Assembly: GCA_029961745.1 (NCBI GenBank) | Contig: CP124680.1 | Coordinates: forward strand, 3,348,001 to 3,412,000 | Length of the DNA stretch: 64,000 nt | Source of the DNA: Nocardioides sp. L-11A | GTDB lineage: Bacteria > Actinomycetota > Actinomycetes > Propionibacteriales > Nocardioidaceae | Direction: 5' to 3' | Shown here: in pieces, positions 42,018 to 50,437 of the stretch | How the letters are laid out: each line of letters starts with the position of its first letter | How positions within the stretch are numbered: position 1 is the stretch's first letter | The notes under the pieces: generated by a model | Seen by the model: the letters and a program-made list of their open reading frames with translations, nothing else | Told to the model about the DNA's origin: nothing | Database searches by the model: none | Program-made: the position numbers and the translations under genes

Positions 42018-43954
42018 TGCGCCGGCAGCGCACTGTCCGCGGGGTCGCGTCGCTGCTGACCGCCCTGCTCGCCCTGCTCGCGCTGCTGGTCGCCGGTCCG
42101 GCCCACGCCGCGGACGGCGGCATCGCCCACGTCGAGTCCACCGGCGACGGCATCCGGATCCTCGTCGACGTCCCGGCCGGCGTCCGCGTCGACCTCGCCG
42201 GGGTGCGCGCGACGCTCGACGGCGACGAGCTGGACGCCGCCGCGACCAGCACCAGCTCCGGGTCGGCGGTCAGGCGGACCACCGTGCTGGTCATCGACAC
42301 CAGCAACTCGATGCGCAAGCAGGGTCGGTTCGAGGCCGCCCAGCGCGCCGCCACCACCTATCTCGCCGCCGTCCCCGAGGACGTCGAGGTCGGCATCGTC
42401 ACCTTCGACAGCACCGTGGAGGTCGCCCTCGAGCCCACGACCGACCGCGCCGCGGCCCGGACGGTGATCGGCGGTCTGTCCCTGCAACGCAACACGCTGC
42501 TCTACGACGGCGTCATCGCCGCCACCGATCTCGCGGGCGACAGCGGGCAGCGGTCGCTGCTGCTGCTCTCCGACGGTGCCGACGCCGGGAGCAGCGCCGC
42601 CCTGGAGGACGCGACCGCCGCGATCGAGGACGCGGGCACCCGGGTCCACATCGTCGGCCTCGACCTCCCCGAGGACCAGCTCACCCCGCTGCGCGCGATC
42701 GCCGAGGCCGGCAAGGGCGACGTGATCACCTCCAGCGGCAGCGCCCTGGCCGCGGCCTTCGCCGAGCAGGCCGAGGCCCTGGCCGACCAGGTCCTCGTCA
42801 CGGCGCCCCTGCCGGACGGCTTCTCGGCCGACGTGGCGACCGTCCAGGTCACCCTGCCGACCGCTGCCGGCGAGCCGGTGGTGGCCCGCGCCCTCGCCAA
42901 GATCGAGACCGCCAGCACGCCCGGGACCGCCGCGCCGCTGCCCACGATCTCCGACGACGGCACCGGCTGGACCGCACCCGACTGGCTGCTGTGGGTCGGC
43001 ATCGGCGTGTTCGCCGCCGGCCTGCTCGCCGTGGCCCTGCTGCTCGTCCCCGCCCGTCCGGCCCCGATGAGCATCGCGGACCGCGTGACGGCGTACAGCA
43101 CGCGGGTGACGGGGCTCGAGGAGCGGGAGCAGCACAAGCCCCAGGCCGACCCGGTGCTCGACCAGGCCAAGGCCGCCGCCGCGGGGATCCTGGAGCGCAA
43201 CAGCGCCCTCAACGACCGGATGACCCGGCGTCTCGCTGCGGCCGGCAGCGAGTTCAAGCCCTCGGAGTGGCTGCTGCTCCACATCGGCACGGTGCTCGCC
43301 GGCGGTGTGATCGGGCTGCTCCTCGGTCGGGGCAGCATCATCGTCGGCATCCTGCTGATGGTCGTTGCCTTCTTCCTGCCCCCGCTGTACCTCACCTACA
43401 TGGCCGGGCGCCGGCGCCGCGCCTTCGACGCTGCGCTCCCCGAGGTCCTCCAGCTCCTGTCCGGGGCGCTGAGCGCCGGCCTGTCCCTGGCCCAGGCGGT
43501 CGACACCGTGGTCCGCGAGGGCCCCGAGCCGATCGCCTCGGAGTTCAAGCGGGTGCTGGTCGAGGCCCGGATCGGCGTGGCGATCGAGGACGCCTTCGAC
43601 GGCGTCGCCGACCGCTTCCAGAGCAAGGACTTCCGGTGGGCCGTGATGGCGATCCGGATCCAGCGCCAGGTCGGCGGCAATCTCGCCGAGCTGCTGACCA
43701 CGGTCGCCGCGACGATGCGCGAGCGGCAGTTCCTGCGCCGGCACGTCCGGGCCCTCTCCGCCGAGGGCCGGATGTCCGCGGTGATCCTCTGCGCGCTGCC
43801 GCCCGTCTTCGCCGTCTACCTGTTCCTCACCAACCGTGAGTTCCTCAACCCGCTGGTGGCCGATCTCCGCGGCTGGATCCTGCTGGGATTCGGTGCCGTC
43901 TGGATGGCTGTCGGCACCTTCTGGATGTCCCGCATGGTGAAGGTGGACCTCTGA
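42017..43954 (+). CDS. tadB: vWA domain fused to TadB-like inner-membrane platform
   Basis: 645 residues. Signal peptide 1-31 (cleavage after AHA), then a secreted von Willebrand A domain with an intact MIDAS start DTSNS at 94-98 and SDGAD later, a linker, a membrane helix near 321-343, and a type II secretion F domain (about 470-640) with the usual TadB helices. Ordinary TadB is about 300 residues without vWA. The fusion places an adhesion- or assembly-type domain outside the cell on the pilus platform. Both ends overlap neighbours by a base (TGATG), so it is one coupled gene. Confidence 0.88.
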   Translation: MRRQRTVRGVASLLTALLALLALLVAGPAHAADGGIAHVESTGDGIRILVDVPAGVRVDLAGVRATLDGDELDAAATSTSSGSAVRRTTVLVIDTSNSMRKQGRFEAAQRAATTYLAAVPEDVEVGIVTFDSTVEVALEPTTDRAAARTVIGGLSLQRNTLLYDGVIAATDLAGDSGQRSLLLLSDGADAGSSAALEDATAAIEDAGTRVHIVGLDLPEDQLTPLRAIAEAGKGDVITSSGSALAAAFAEQAEALADQVLVTAPLPDGFSADVATVQVTLPTAAGEPVVARALAKIETASTPGTAAPLPTISDDGTGWTAPDWLLWVGIGVFAAGLLAVALLLVPARPAPMSIADRVTAYSTRVTGLEEREQHKPQADPVLDQAKAAAAGILERNSALNDRMTRRLAAAGSEFKPSEWLLLHIGTVLAGGVIGLLLGRGSIIVGILLMVVAFFLPPLYLTYMAGRRRRAFDAALPEVLQLLSGALSAGLSLAQAVDTVVREGPEPIASEFKRVLVEARIGVAIEDAFDGVADRFQSKDFRWAVMAIRIQRQVGGNLAELLTTVAATMRERQFLRRHVRALSAEGRMSAVILCALPPVFAVYLFLTNREFLNPLVADLRGWILLGFGAVWMAVGTFWMSRMVKVDL

Positions 43955-44874
43955 TGCTTCTGCTGCTCGCCCTCATCCTCTTCGCCGGCGCCATCGCGGC
44001 GCTCGGTGCCGCCTTCGCCAAGGAGCAGCCCCAGGGCCTGGCCCGCGCCCTCGAGGCGCTTGAGAGGTCCGGTCATGCCGGACAGGAACTGGTCGACGAG
44101 GTCGATCCACCCTTCGCCGAGCGCATCCTGGCCCCTTTCCAGGCCCGCGCCCTGACGCTCGGGCGGCGCCTGACCGGTGCCGACAAAGCTGAGAGGCTTC
44201 GGCGACGACTCGATCTCGCCGGCAATCCGCAAGGTTGGACCGTCGACCGAGTGCTCTCGATGAAGGTGCTGTTCGCCGTCATCCTGCCGATCGTCGTTCT
44301 CGCCTACGGAGCCATGCTCGGCGGCTCACCTACCACTCTCGTGGTCATCGCCATTGCGGCTGCCGCCCTCGGCTTCATGGGCCCCGATCTCTATCTCCAG
44401 AACAAGTCGGCCCACCGGGCCGACCAGATCCGCCGGTCCCTGGCCGACGCCGTCGACCTGCTCACCATCAGCGTGGAGGCCGGCCTCGGCTTCGACGCCG
44501 CGGTCCAGCAGGTCGCCCGCAACACCGACGGACCGGTGGCCGAGGAGTTCTCCCGGGTGCTGCGCGAGATGCAGCTCGGCATGAGCCGCTCGGACGCCCT
44601 CAAGGCGATGGGGGCGCGCAGCAACGTCGAGGACCTCAACACCTTCGTGGGCTCGATGGTGCAGGCCGACGCCTTCGGCATCCCGATCGGCCAGGTGCTG
44701 CGCGTGCAGTCCAGCGAGATCCGGGTCAAGCGACGCCAGTACGCCGAGGAGAAGGCGCAGCAGGTGCCGGTCAAGATCATGATCCCGCTGATCCTCTTCA
44801 TCCTGCCGTGCCTGTTTGTGGTGGTGATGGGCCCAGCGGTGTTGAACGCGATCGACGCGTTCAACGGCAACTGA
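43954..44874 (+). CDS. tadC: TadC-like pilus platform protein
   Basis: 306 residues of the type II secretion F family: membrane helices at about 2-20, 105-150 and 270-300, with the conserved cytoplasmic block (LADAVDLLTISVEAGLGFDA, then EEFSRVLREMQLG). With TadB it forms the inner-membrane platform for Flp pili. It starts on the last base of tadB's stop. The kinase gene follows 29 bases later with its own promoter. Confidence 0.9.
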   Translation: MLLLLALILFAGAIAALGAAFAKEQPQGLARALEALERSGHAGQELVDEVDPPFAERILAPFQARALTLGRRLTGADKAERLRRRLDLAGNPQGWTVDRVLSMKVLFAVILPIVVLAYGAMLGGSPTTLVVIAIAAAALGFMGPDLYLQNKSAHRADQIRRSLADAVDLLTISVEAGLGFDAAVQQVARNTDGPVAEEFSRVLREMQLGMSRSDALKAMGARSNVEDLNTFVGSMVQADAFGIPIGQVLRVQSSEIRVKRRQYAEEKAQQVPVKIMIPLILFILPCLFVVVMGPAVLNAIDAFNGN

Positions 44875-44890
44875 GCGGGCGGCACGGCAC

Positions 44891-44896
44891 TAGGGT
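44891..44896 (+). promoter_or_regulatory. -10 box of the tad-locus histidine kinase (TAGGGT)
   Basis: TAGGGT is followed by seven bases and the ATG. The two-component pair can therefore be transcribed apart from the pilus operon. Confidence 0.6.
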
Positions 44897-44903
44897 GGAG
44901 ACC

Positions 44904-46478
44904 ATGCCCAGCAGCCAGACCTACGCGGTGGTGGGCGCGGCGCGCCTCTTCGCGCTGCTGGCCATCGGCGGCCCGATCGCCTGGTTCCACCAGGAGCAGG
45001 GCCTGCTCGCACTCGCGGCCGTCGGCGGGATCTGGATCTACCAGGCAGCGACGGCGACCCGTCGCGAGCTGGAGCTCTCGCTCAGCCCGGCGACCGAGGC
45101 CGCGGCCATCGGCGTGGTCTGCGCCCTCGGCATGATCGACGCACCGGTGATCCTCGCCGCTCTCGTCGTCCCCCCGCTCTATGCCACCGCGATCGCCGGG
45201 GTGCGGACCATGCTCCGGACCGTGCTGGTCGAGCTGATCACCGTGGTCGCCCTCGGCCTGATGTGGTGGGAGAACGTCTCGGCTGACCAGGCGGTGGCGA
45301 TCTTCACCTGGACCATGGCCGGCCTGGGCCTGAGCCTGATCGCGGCGGTCACCTTCTCCTCCGACCGGGTCACGGACCCGCTGGCGCCCTATCGCGACGC
45401 CCAGGAGCACCTCAAGCAGCTCAACGACCTGGCCGGCAGCCTGAGCTCCGGCCTCGACGTCGGTGCGCTGGGCGGCGAGCTGCTCAGCCAGGTCAGCGAC
45501 GACATCCCCAACCGCGCCCTCGTGCTGTACGTCCCCCGGGGCGACACCCTGTCCCCGGTGGCTTCGACGGTCGAGCTCGAGCCGGCCGACGCGATCGCGG
45601 TCGAGACGCTCGCCGGCGACGTCCGGCTGCAGGCCCCCGAAGCCGGTCACCCCGTCGAGATCGGCGAGGGCTTCGCCTTCCGGGTCAGCGAGCAGGCCAT
45701 CGTCGCCGGCCTGCGCCCCGTCGGCTCCGACGTCGGCCGCGCCCTGCCCCTCGCCTCGGTCGCGCGCGATCTCGCCGACATGGCGGTCAAGCTGGACGCG
45801 GCCCTGCTGTTCGCCCAGTTCCGCGATGCCGCCACCGCCGACGAGCGCAACCGACTCGCCCGCGAGATGCACGACGGCGTCGCCCAGGACATCGCCTCCC
45901 TCGGCTACATCATCGACGCGCTCGCCGCGCGGCCGGCCGACGAGCAGCAGGCCCAGGCCCTCGGCATGCTGCGCGAGCGGGTGTCGAAGGTGGTCGCGGA
46001 GGTGCGCCAGTCGGTGATGAACCTGCGCACCAGCATCGGCGAGAGCGAGAGCCTCGGCGCCGCCATCAGCAATGTCGCGCGCCACCTCTCCGAGGCCTCC
46101 GGCATCCCGATCCGGGTCCGGCTCGACGAGCAGCCCACCCGGCTGCGGCCCGAGGTGGAGGCCGAGCTCTTCCGGATCGCCCAGGAGGCGATGAACAACG
46201 CGGTCAAGCACGCCCGCGCGACGTCCATCGACGTCCGCTGCCAGGTCTACGCCCCCGAGGCGGTCATCACCGTCACCGACGACGGCGTCGGCCTGCAGAC
46301 GGCCCGATCCGACTCGCACGGGCTGAAGATCATGCGCGAACGTGCCAGACTGATCGGCGCGGATCTCCTGGTCCGCGACAACGCCAGCCGGGGCCTGACG
46401 GTCACGGTCGCCCTCAAGATCCCCCGGAGCACGCTCACCACCGAAGGCGCCTCCCCGATCCTCACGGAGCAGCGATGA
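44904..46478 (+). CDS. Sensor histidine kinase in the tad locus
   Basis: 524 residues: about six membrane helices (10-155), a GAF-like region (about 175-310), then phospho-acceptor His323 in LAREMHDGVAQD (HisKA_3) and an ATPase domain with FRIAQEAMNNAVKHA and DDGVGL. The ATG is fixed by TAGGGT seven bases upstream. Its stop overlaps the response regulator start (ATGA). It lies between tadC and the pilins, so control of pilus genes is likely. The signal is unknown. Confidence 0.92.
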   Translation: MPSSQTYAVVGAARLFALLAIGGPIAWFHQEQGLLALAAVGGIWIYQAATATRRELELSLSPATEAAAIGVVCALGMIDAPVILAALVVPPLYATAIAGVRTMLRTVLVELITVVALGLMWWENVSADQAVAIFTWTMAGLGLSLIAAVTFSSDRVTDPLAPYRDAQEHLKQLNDLAGSLSSGLDVGALGGELLSQVSDDIPNRALVLYVPRGDTLSPVASTVELEPADAIAVETLAGDVRLQAPEAGHPVEIGEGFAFRVSEQAIVAGLRPVGSDVGRALPLASVARDLADMAVKLDAALLFAQFRDAATADERNRLAREMHDGVAQDIASLGYIIDALAARPADEQQAQALGMLRERVSKVVAEVRQSVMNLRTSIGESESLGAAISNVARHLSEASGIPIRVRLDEQPTRLRPEVEAELFRIAQEAMNNAVKHARATSIDVRCQVYAPEAVITVTDDGVGLQTARSDSHGLKIMRERARLIGADLLVRDNASRGLTVTVALKIPRSTLTTEGASPILTEQR

Positions 46479-47137
46479 ACCACCCCGCGGGTGACTCGAC
46501 CACCGTCCTCTTGATCGACGACCACGAGCTGATCCGCGACGGCCTCGGCGCCGTCATCGACCTGGAGCCGGACCTCAGCGTCGTCGCGACGGCCGGCTCG
46601 GTGGCCGAGGGCGTGCAGCGCTACCACGAGGTGCGCCCCGACGTGGTGATCACCGACCTGCAGATGCAGGACGGCACCGGGCTCGACGTGGTCCGCACCC
46701 TGCGCCGGGAGAGCGACGAGGTGGGCCTGATCGTGCTGACCATGCACTCCGGCGACGAGCAGATCTTCGCCGCCATGCAGGCCGGCGCGTCCGGCTTCGT
46801 CGGCAAGGACGCTCCGTCCACCGAGGTGATCAAGGCGGCGCGGCACGCCGCGGTCTCCCCCAAGGCCTTCGTCTGCGCGGGCCTGGTCGGGGCGATGATG
46901 CGCCGCCAGTCGGCCGAGTCGACCGCGCTCACCGAGCGTGAGCACGACGTGCTGCTGCTGCTCGCCGAGGGCCTCAACGCCGCGGCGATCGGTCAGCGGC
47001 TCTACCTGTCGGAGTCGACCACCAAGTCCCACATCGCCCGGATCTACCAGAAGCTGGGCGCCGCCAACCGGGCCCAGGCGCTGGTCACCGCGATGCGGAT
47101 CGGGCTGCTCTCGACCGTGCAGCCGTCGGCCCGCTGA
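46475..47137 (+). CDS. NarL/LuxR-type response regulator in the tad locus
   Basis: 220 residues: receiver with Asp15-Asp16, phospho-acceptor Asp61 (VVITDLQMQ) and Lys in GFVGKDAP, then a LuxR HTH (LTEREHDVLLLLAEGLNAAA). It is translationally coupled to the kinase by an ATGA overlap. The palindromes at 38381-38420 and 47159-47201 flank the structural genes and pilin and are candidate binding sites; NarL-family proteins bind such inverted half-sites. A hairpin lies 22 bases past the stop. Confidence 0.93.
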   Translation: MNHPAGDSTTVLLIDDHELIRDGLGAVIDLEPDLSVVATAGSVAEGVQRYHEVRPDVVITDLQMQDGTGLDVVRTLRRESDEVGLIVLTMHSGDEQIFAAMQAGASGFVGKDAPSTEVIKAARHAAVSPKAFVCAGLVGAMMRRQSAESTALTEREHDVLLLLAEGLNAAAIGQRLYLSESTTKSHIARIYQKLGAANRAQALVTAMRIGLLSTVQPSAR

Positions 47138-47158
47138 GTCCGGCGCGGCCGCACCCCC

Positions 47159-47179
47159 GGGACCCGTAGCACGGGGTCC
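47159..47179. terminator. GGACCC/GGGTCC hairpin after response regulator
   Basis: GGACCC (47160-47165) and GGGTCC (47174-47179) pair around an 8-base loop. It can end the two-component transcript, and it is also the first of a two-palindrome arrangement before the pilin gene. Confidence 0.5.
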
Positions 47180-47183
47180 GGCG

Positions 47184-47201
47184 CTAGTCCGAAGTGACTA
47201 G
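47184..47201. promoter_or_regulatory. CTAGTCC palindrome upstream of flp pilin
   Basis: CTAGTCCGAAGTGACTAG is an inverted repeat centred 23 bases after the GGACCC palindrome. It matches the sequence at 63941-63958 at 16 of 18 positions. It is a candidate operator for pilin transcription, 112 bases before the start codon. Confidence 0.55.
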
Positions 47202-47312
47202 CCGCGAGAAGACGAACTCCCGATCCGTCACCGGGACGATTCCGGCAGAGTTCCGGCTATCGGGGAGCACTCCCCGGGGACACGCAGCATCAGTGCACAC
47301 AGGGAGAACCCG

Positions 47313-47507
47313 ATGATCCAGTACCTCACGATCCTGTTCAACGCCCGCTTCGCGAAGGACGACGAGCGTGGTGCGACCGCCGTCGAGTACGGCCTGCTCG
47401 TCGCCCTCATCGCCGCCGCCATCGTCGCGATCGTCGCTCTGCTGGGCGATGACATCAAGGGTGCCTTCGACACTGTCGAGAACTCCATCGGCGGCAGCCA
47501 GGGCTGA
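47313..47507 (+). CDS. flp: Flp-family type IVb pilin
   Basis: 64 residues, the structural subunit of the Tad pilus. The prepilin site is RG/ATAVEYGLLVALIA, with Glu at the conserved +5 position and a hydrophobic helix that follows. The short leader (18 residues, including basic residues) and small size are typical. The start ATG has AGGGAG six bases upstream. It has its own promoter region with two palindromes, and a hairpin after it separates it from the second pilin. No prepilin peptidase gene is in the window. Confidence 0.95.
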   Translation: MIQYLTILFNARFAKDDERGATAVEYGLLVALIAAAIVAIVALLGDDIKGAFDTVENSIGGSQG

Positions 47508-47519
47508 CGCTCGATCATG

Positions 47520-47552
47520 ACGGCCGCGCTACCCGGTTGGGGGCGCGGCCGT
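47520..47552 (+). terminator. Hairpin between the two pilin genes
   Basis: ACGGCCGCGC and GCGCGGCCGT form a perfect 10-base stem with a 13-base loop followed by TTCTATT. It is a classic terminator shape, probably letting only part of the flp transcript reach the second pilin. Confidence 0.8.
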
Positions 47553-47586
47553 TCTATTCGGCGGTCAGAGCGGACCAGGAGACAAC

Positions 47587-47757
47587 GTGAACTCATCGGG
47601 TGGTGAGACGCAGCGGGGCGCGACCGCTGTCGAGTACGGCCTGCTCGTCGCCATGATCGCAGCGATCATCGTGTTCGCCGTCATCCTGTTCGGCGAGGAC
47701 GTGACAATGCTGTTCGAGAACACGAGCGCGAGCGTCGACAGCGCGGTCAATCCCTAG
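47587..47757 (+). CDS. Second small Flp-type pilin
   Basis: 56 residues: MNSSGGETQRGATAVEYGLL and a hydrophobic helix, ending in a short Ser/Val tail. It has the same G/ATAVEYG processing site as flp but a shorter leader (11 residues) and different tail, so it may be a minor pilin. GTG start. Its last 11 bases overlap, tail to tail, the end of the M48 peptidase gene. Confidence 0.85.
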   Translation: MNSSGGETQRGATAVEYGLLVAMIAAIIVFAVILFGEDVTMLFENTSASVDSAVNP

Positions 47758-48997
47758 GCCGCGCCTCGAACCGGTTGGCCAGCCCGATCCGCTGCAGCAC
47801 CGTCGGGTGCGAGCCGAACCACCACTGCGACCACGCCGGGGGTGTGGGGTCGGCATGGGACCGCAGGGCCAGACGGCGCTGGAGGTCGACGAACGCCTGG
47901 GGGGCGTTGGTCACCTCCAGCGCCGTCTGGTCGGCCCGGGTCTCGACCGCCCGGCTGATCCCGTTCTGGACCGGTGCCGTCAGCAGGGTCGCGAGCGCGA
48001 CCAACGCCAGGACCCGCGGCACCGAGGAGATCTCGTCCCCCTCCGTCCGGTCGCGGCGGGGGCCCGGCAGCACCAGGCCGAGCAGGCCCACGCCCAGCAG
48101 GGCGCCCGCCGCACCGAGCAGGGTGCCGGTCAGCACGTCGTCGTACTTCGCGTGGGCGAGCTCGTGGGCCACGACCGAGAGCGTCTCGTCGCGGGGCGAG
48201 TCGTCGACGAGGGTGTCGTAGAGGACGACCCGGCGGCTGTGCCCGAAGCCCGAGACATAGGCGTTGAGGGTGGTGGTCCGCCGCGACGCGTCGGCGACCA
48301 GGACGTCGTCGACCGCGACCCCCTCCGCCTCGGCGAGGGCGAGCACGTCCGAGCGCAGCGCTCCGTCGGGCAGCGACACGAACCTGTTGAAGACCGGCTC
48401 GACCACCACCGGATAGGCGAACGAGCCGAGCACGACCAGGACCGCGGCCGCCAGGCCCGCCACCGCGGGCCACAGCCGCGGCAGGCGCCGCATGCAGCCC
48501 ACGAGCGCCACGACGGCGATCGAGGTCCCGACGACCGTCACCAGGAGTCCCTTGGCCTGGTCGAGGCTCCAGGCCGCCCAGCTGCTGGTCACCAGTCCCT
48601 CGTCGAGGCCGAGCATCCGCAGCGCAACGCCGAACGGCAGCGCCACCAGCATGCCGACCAGGCTCAGCGCGAACACCACGACGACGACGCGGATCCACCA
48701 CCAGCCGCGCAGCCGGCCCGCCCAGCGGCGCCCGTTCCGCCCGAAGCCCAGCCAGAGCGCCACCGCCAGGGTGACGGCGAGCCGGGACCAGCTCCAGATC
48801 CGTCCCCACAGGGCGTAGTGCTCGCCGCGCTCGATCTGCTCGCGCGTGAAGACCGAGGCCGCGGTCACCGGGTCGGGCGGGCCTCCGGGGACCGGATGCC
48901 ACGGGACCCGGGCGAGGGCGATCAGCACGAAGGCCGCGGCGCCCACCAGTGCGGTGCCGAGGGCGACCCGGCGCACCGCCGCGGTGTTGTCGAGCAC
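47747..48997 (-). CDS. M48 (Ste24-like) membrane metallopeptidase
   Basis: 416 residues. Six or so membrane helices surround the zinc site H278-E-x-x-H282 (VVAHELAHAKYDD), with the third ligand expected in ETRADQTALE. Size and topology fit the Ste24/CAAX protease branch more than HtpX. The GTG at 48997 is the likely start; it lies at the very end of the long palindrome 48998-49212. The tail overlaps the second pilin gene on the opposite strand. Substrates are unknown. Confidence 0.9.
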   Translation of the reverse strand: MLDNTAAVRRVALGTALVGAAAFVLIALARVPWHPVPGGPPDPVTAASVFTREQIERGEHYALWGRIWSWSRLAVTLAVALWLGFGRNGRRWAGRLRGWWWIRVVVVVFALSLVGMLVALPFGVALRMLGLDEGLVTSSWAAWSLDQAKGLLVTVVGTSIAVVALVGCMRRLPRLWPAVAGLAAAVLVVLGSFAYPVVVEPVFNRFVSLPDGALRSDVLALAEAEGVAVDDVLVADASRRTTTLNAYVSGFGHSRRVVLYDTLVDDSPRDETLSVVAHELAHAKYDDVLTGTLLGAAGALLGVGLLGLVLPGPRRDRTEGDEISSVPRVLALVALATLLTAPVQNGISRAVETRADQTALEVTNAPQAFVDLQRRLALRSHADPTPPAWSQWWFGSHPTVLQRIGLANRFEARPRD

Positions 48998-49212
48998 TAG
49001 TGGCCAGCTCCGTAGGTTGTGCGTGGGTGGCCTGTGCGCCGGGTGCGTGCATCGCAAGGCGCCGGCGCGCAGCCATACCGGGTTGTCGGGAACGAGCGGA
49101 GCGAGTGCCCGACAACCCGGTGCTCCGCTGGCGTTTCGCAAGCGTCGGCAACGCCGCGAGGTGCGTGCCCGGCGTGCAGGACACTCGTAGAACCTCCGGG
49201 GATGGCCACTAG
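48998..49212. repeat. 215-bp imperfect palindrome filling an intergenic gap
   Basis: The two ends are reverse complements: CTAGTGGCCA is exact, followed by diverged but alignable arms (AGGTT, CCTG, CGCCGGG, CGC in the same order) and a central perfect 14-base stem ACCGGGTTGTCGGG/CCCGACAACCCGGT with a GAGCGGAGCGA loop. It spans the gap between the gluzincin lipoprotein stop and the M48 start. It could be a MITE-like element or a giant terminator. Confidence 0.7.
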
Positions 49213-49219
49213 CACCCGG

Positions 49220-50437
49220 TCAGCCTGCCACGCCGGGCAATGCGGCGAGCCGGTCCAGCCAGGCGGCGGTGAGCTCGGCCTCGGTCCAGCTCGCGTGCTC
49301 GCGCAGCGCGGCGGCCAGGTCGCCGTCGTCGAGGACGTCGGCGTACATCTCGACCAGCGCCCGCTGCCCCGCGTGCTCGGCGAGGGTGACGCAGACCAGC
49401 CAGGCGGCCTCGTAGACGGCACCGAGGTGGCTGGCGGTCGGGTCGAAGTCACCCGGGGCCGGGAGCGTCTCCGGGGGGCCTTCCCGGCGTACCTGCGCAG
49501 CGATCTGCCCCGCTGTCGTACGGAGGGGAAGGTCGACGTCGCGCAGGGCGACATAGTCGGCGAAGCCCTCGACCAGCCACAGCGGCGCCTGCCGGGCCGC
49601 GACCGCGTCGGTGAGCGCGTGCACGGCCTCGTGGGTCATCACGACCTGGGCCGCGACCCGGTCGAGGCCGTCGTACACCCCGCGGTTGAGGAACACGTGC
49701 ACCGGGCTCCCCGCGGCCTCGGTGCCGTCGACCGGCGCGGTGATGGCCGCGATCGCGTCGTACTGTCCCGGATCGGTGTCGAGCGCGCGCCGCATGCCCT
49801 CGGTGTCGGCCGGCACCTCCACGACCAGGCCGCCGTCGCCGGGCACCACCGCGCGGGCCTGCGCGACGGCGCGGCGCGCCGCGGCGAGGTAGCGACCGGC
49901 ACCGGCGTCGTCGCCCGCGACCGCGACCACCACCGCCCCGTCCCTGCGTACGGCGAGCGGGCCGGTGAGCCACAACGGGAGCCGGGCGCCGCTGCCCCCG
50001 ATCGCCGCGATCGTGGCGCCGCGGTCGGCGAAAGAGACCGGGAGCTCGATCCGCGCGGACGCCTCGTCGATCCCGTCGACCCGCCAGGTCACCGCCACCT
50101 GTCCGTCCCAGGCGTCGTCGCCGTGGGTGCGACCGGTCTCGGTGACATAGCGCAAGGTGACGTCCGCGAGCCCGAGCGCGTCGGCATTGGCGACCACGGC
50201 CGTCAGCAGCTCACGCGCAGCGGCGTCGGCGCCGAGGTCGGCTGCGGCCGGTCCGTCAGCATCACGGATCGCCTCCTGGAGGTCCGCCAGGGTGTCGGCC
50301 GCCCCGGCTGCGTCGGCGACGTCACCGGTGGCCACCGGAGGCGGCGCGACGTAGTCGTCCTTCGAGCAGCCGCCTGCCAGGAGCGCGGCGGCCGTCAGGA
50401 GCGCCGGGAGGACGTGGCGCCCGGTCGGGGGCCTCAC
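49220..50437 (-). CDS. Lipoprotein with gluzincin-type metalloprotease motif
   Basis: 405 residues. The lipobox LLAGGC puts the lipidated Cys at residue 24. Later, THEAVHALT gives H269-E-x-x-H273 and WLVEGFADY gives Glu290, a zinc-peptidase arrangement like the peptidase MA/M1-like gluzincins. The amino two thirds look like a binding or scaffold domain. The GTG start overlaps the stop of the NlpC/P60 gene (GTGA), so it is expressed from the same riboswitch-controlled transcript. The target is likely outside the membrane, perhaps wall-linked proteins; unproven. Confidence 0.8.
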   Translation of the reverse strand: MRPPTGRHVLPALLTAAALLAGGCSKDDYVAPPPVATGDVADAAGAADTLADLQEAIRDADGPAAADLGADAAARELLTAVVANADALGLADVTLRYVTETGRTHGDDAWDGQVAVTWRVDGIDEASARIELPVSFADRGATIAAIGGSGARLPLWLTGPLAVRRDGAVVVAVAGDDAGAGRYLAAARRAVAQARAVVPGDGGLVVEVPADTEGMRRALDTDPGQYDAIAAITAPVDGTEAAGSPVHVFLNRGVYDGLDRVAAQVVMTHEAVHALTDAVAARQAPLWLVEGFADYVALRDVDLPLRTTAGQIAAQVRREGPPETLPAPGDFDPTASHLGAVYEAAWLVCVTLAEHAGQRALVEMYADVLDDGDLAAALREHASWTEAELTAAWLDRLAALPGVAG

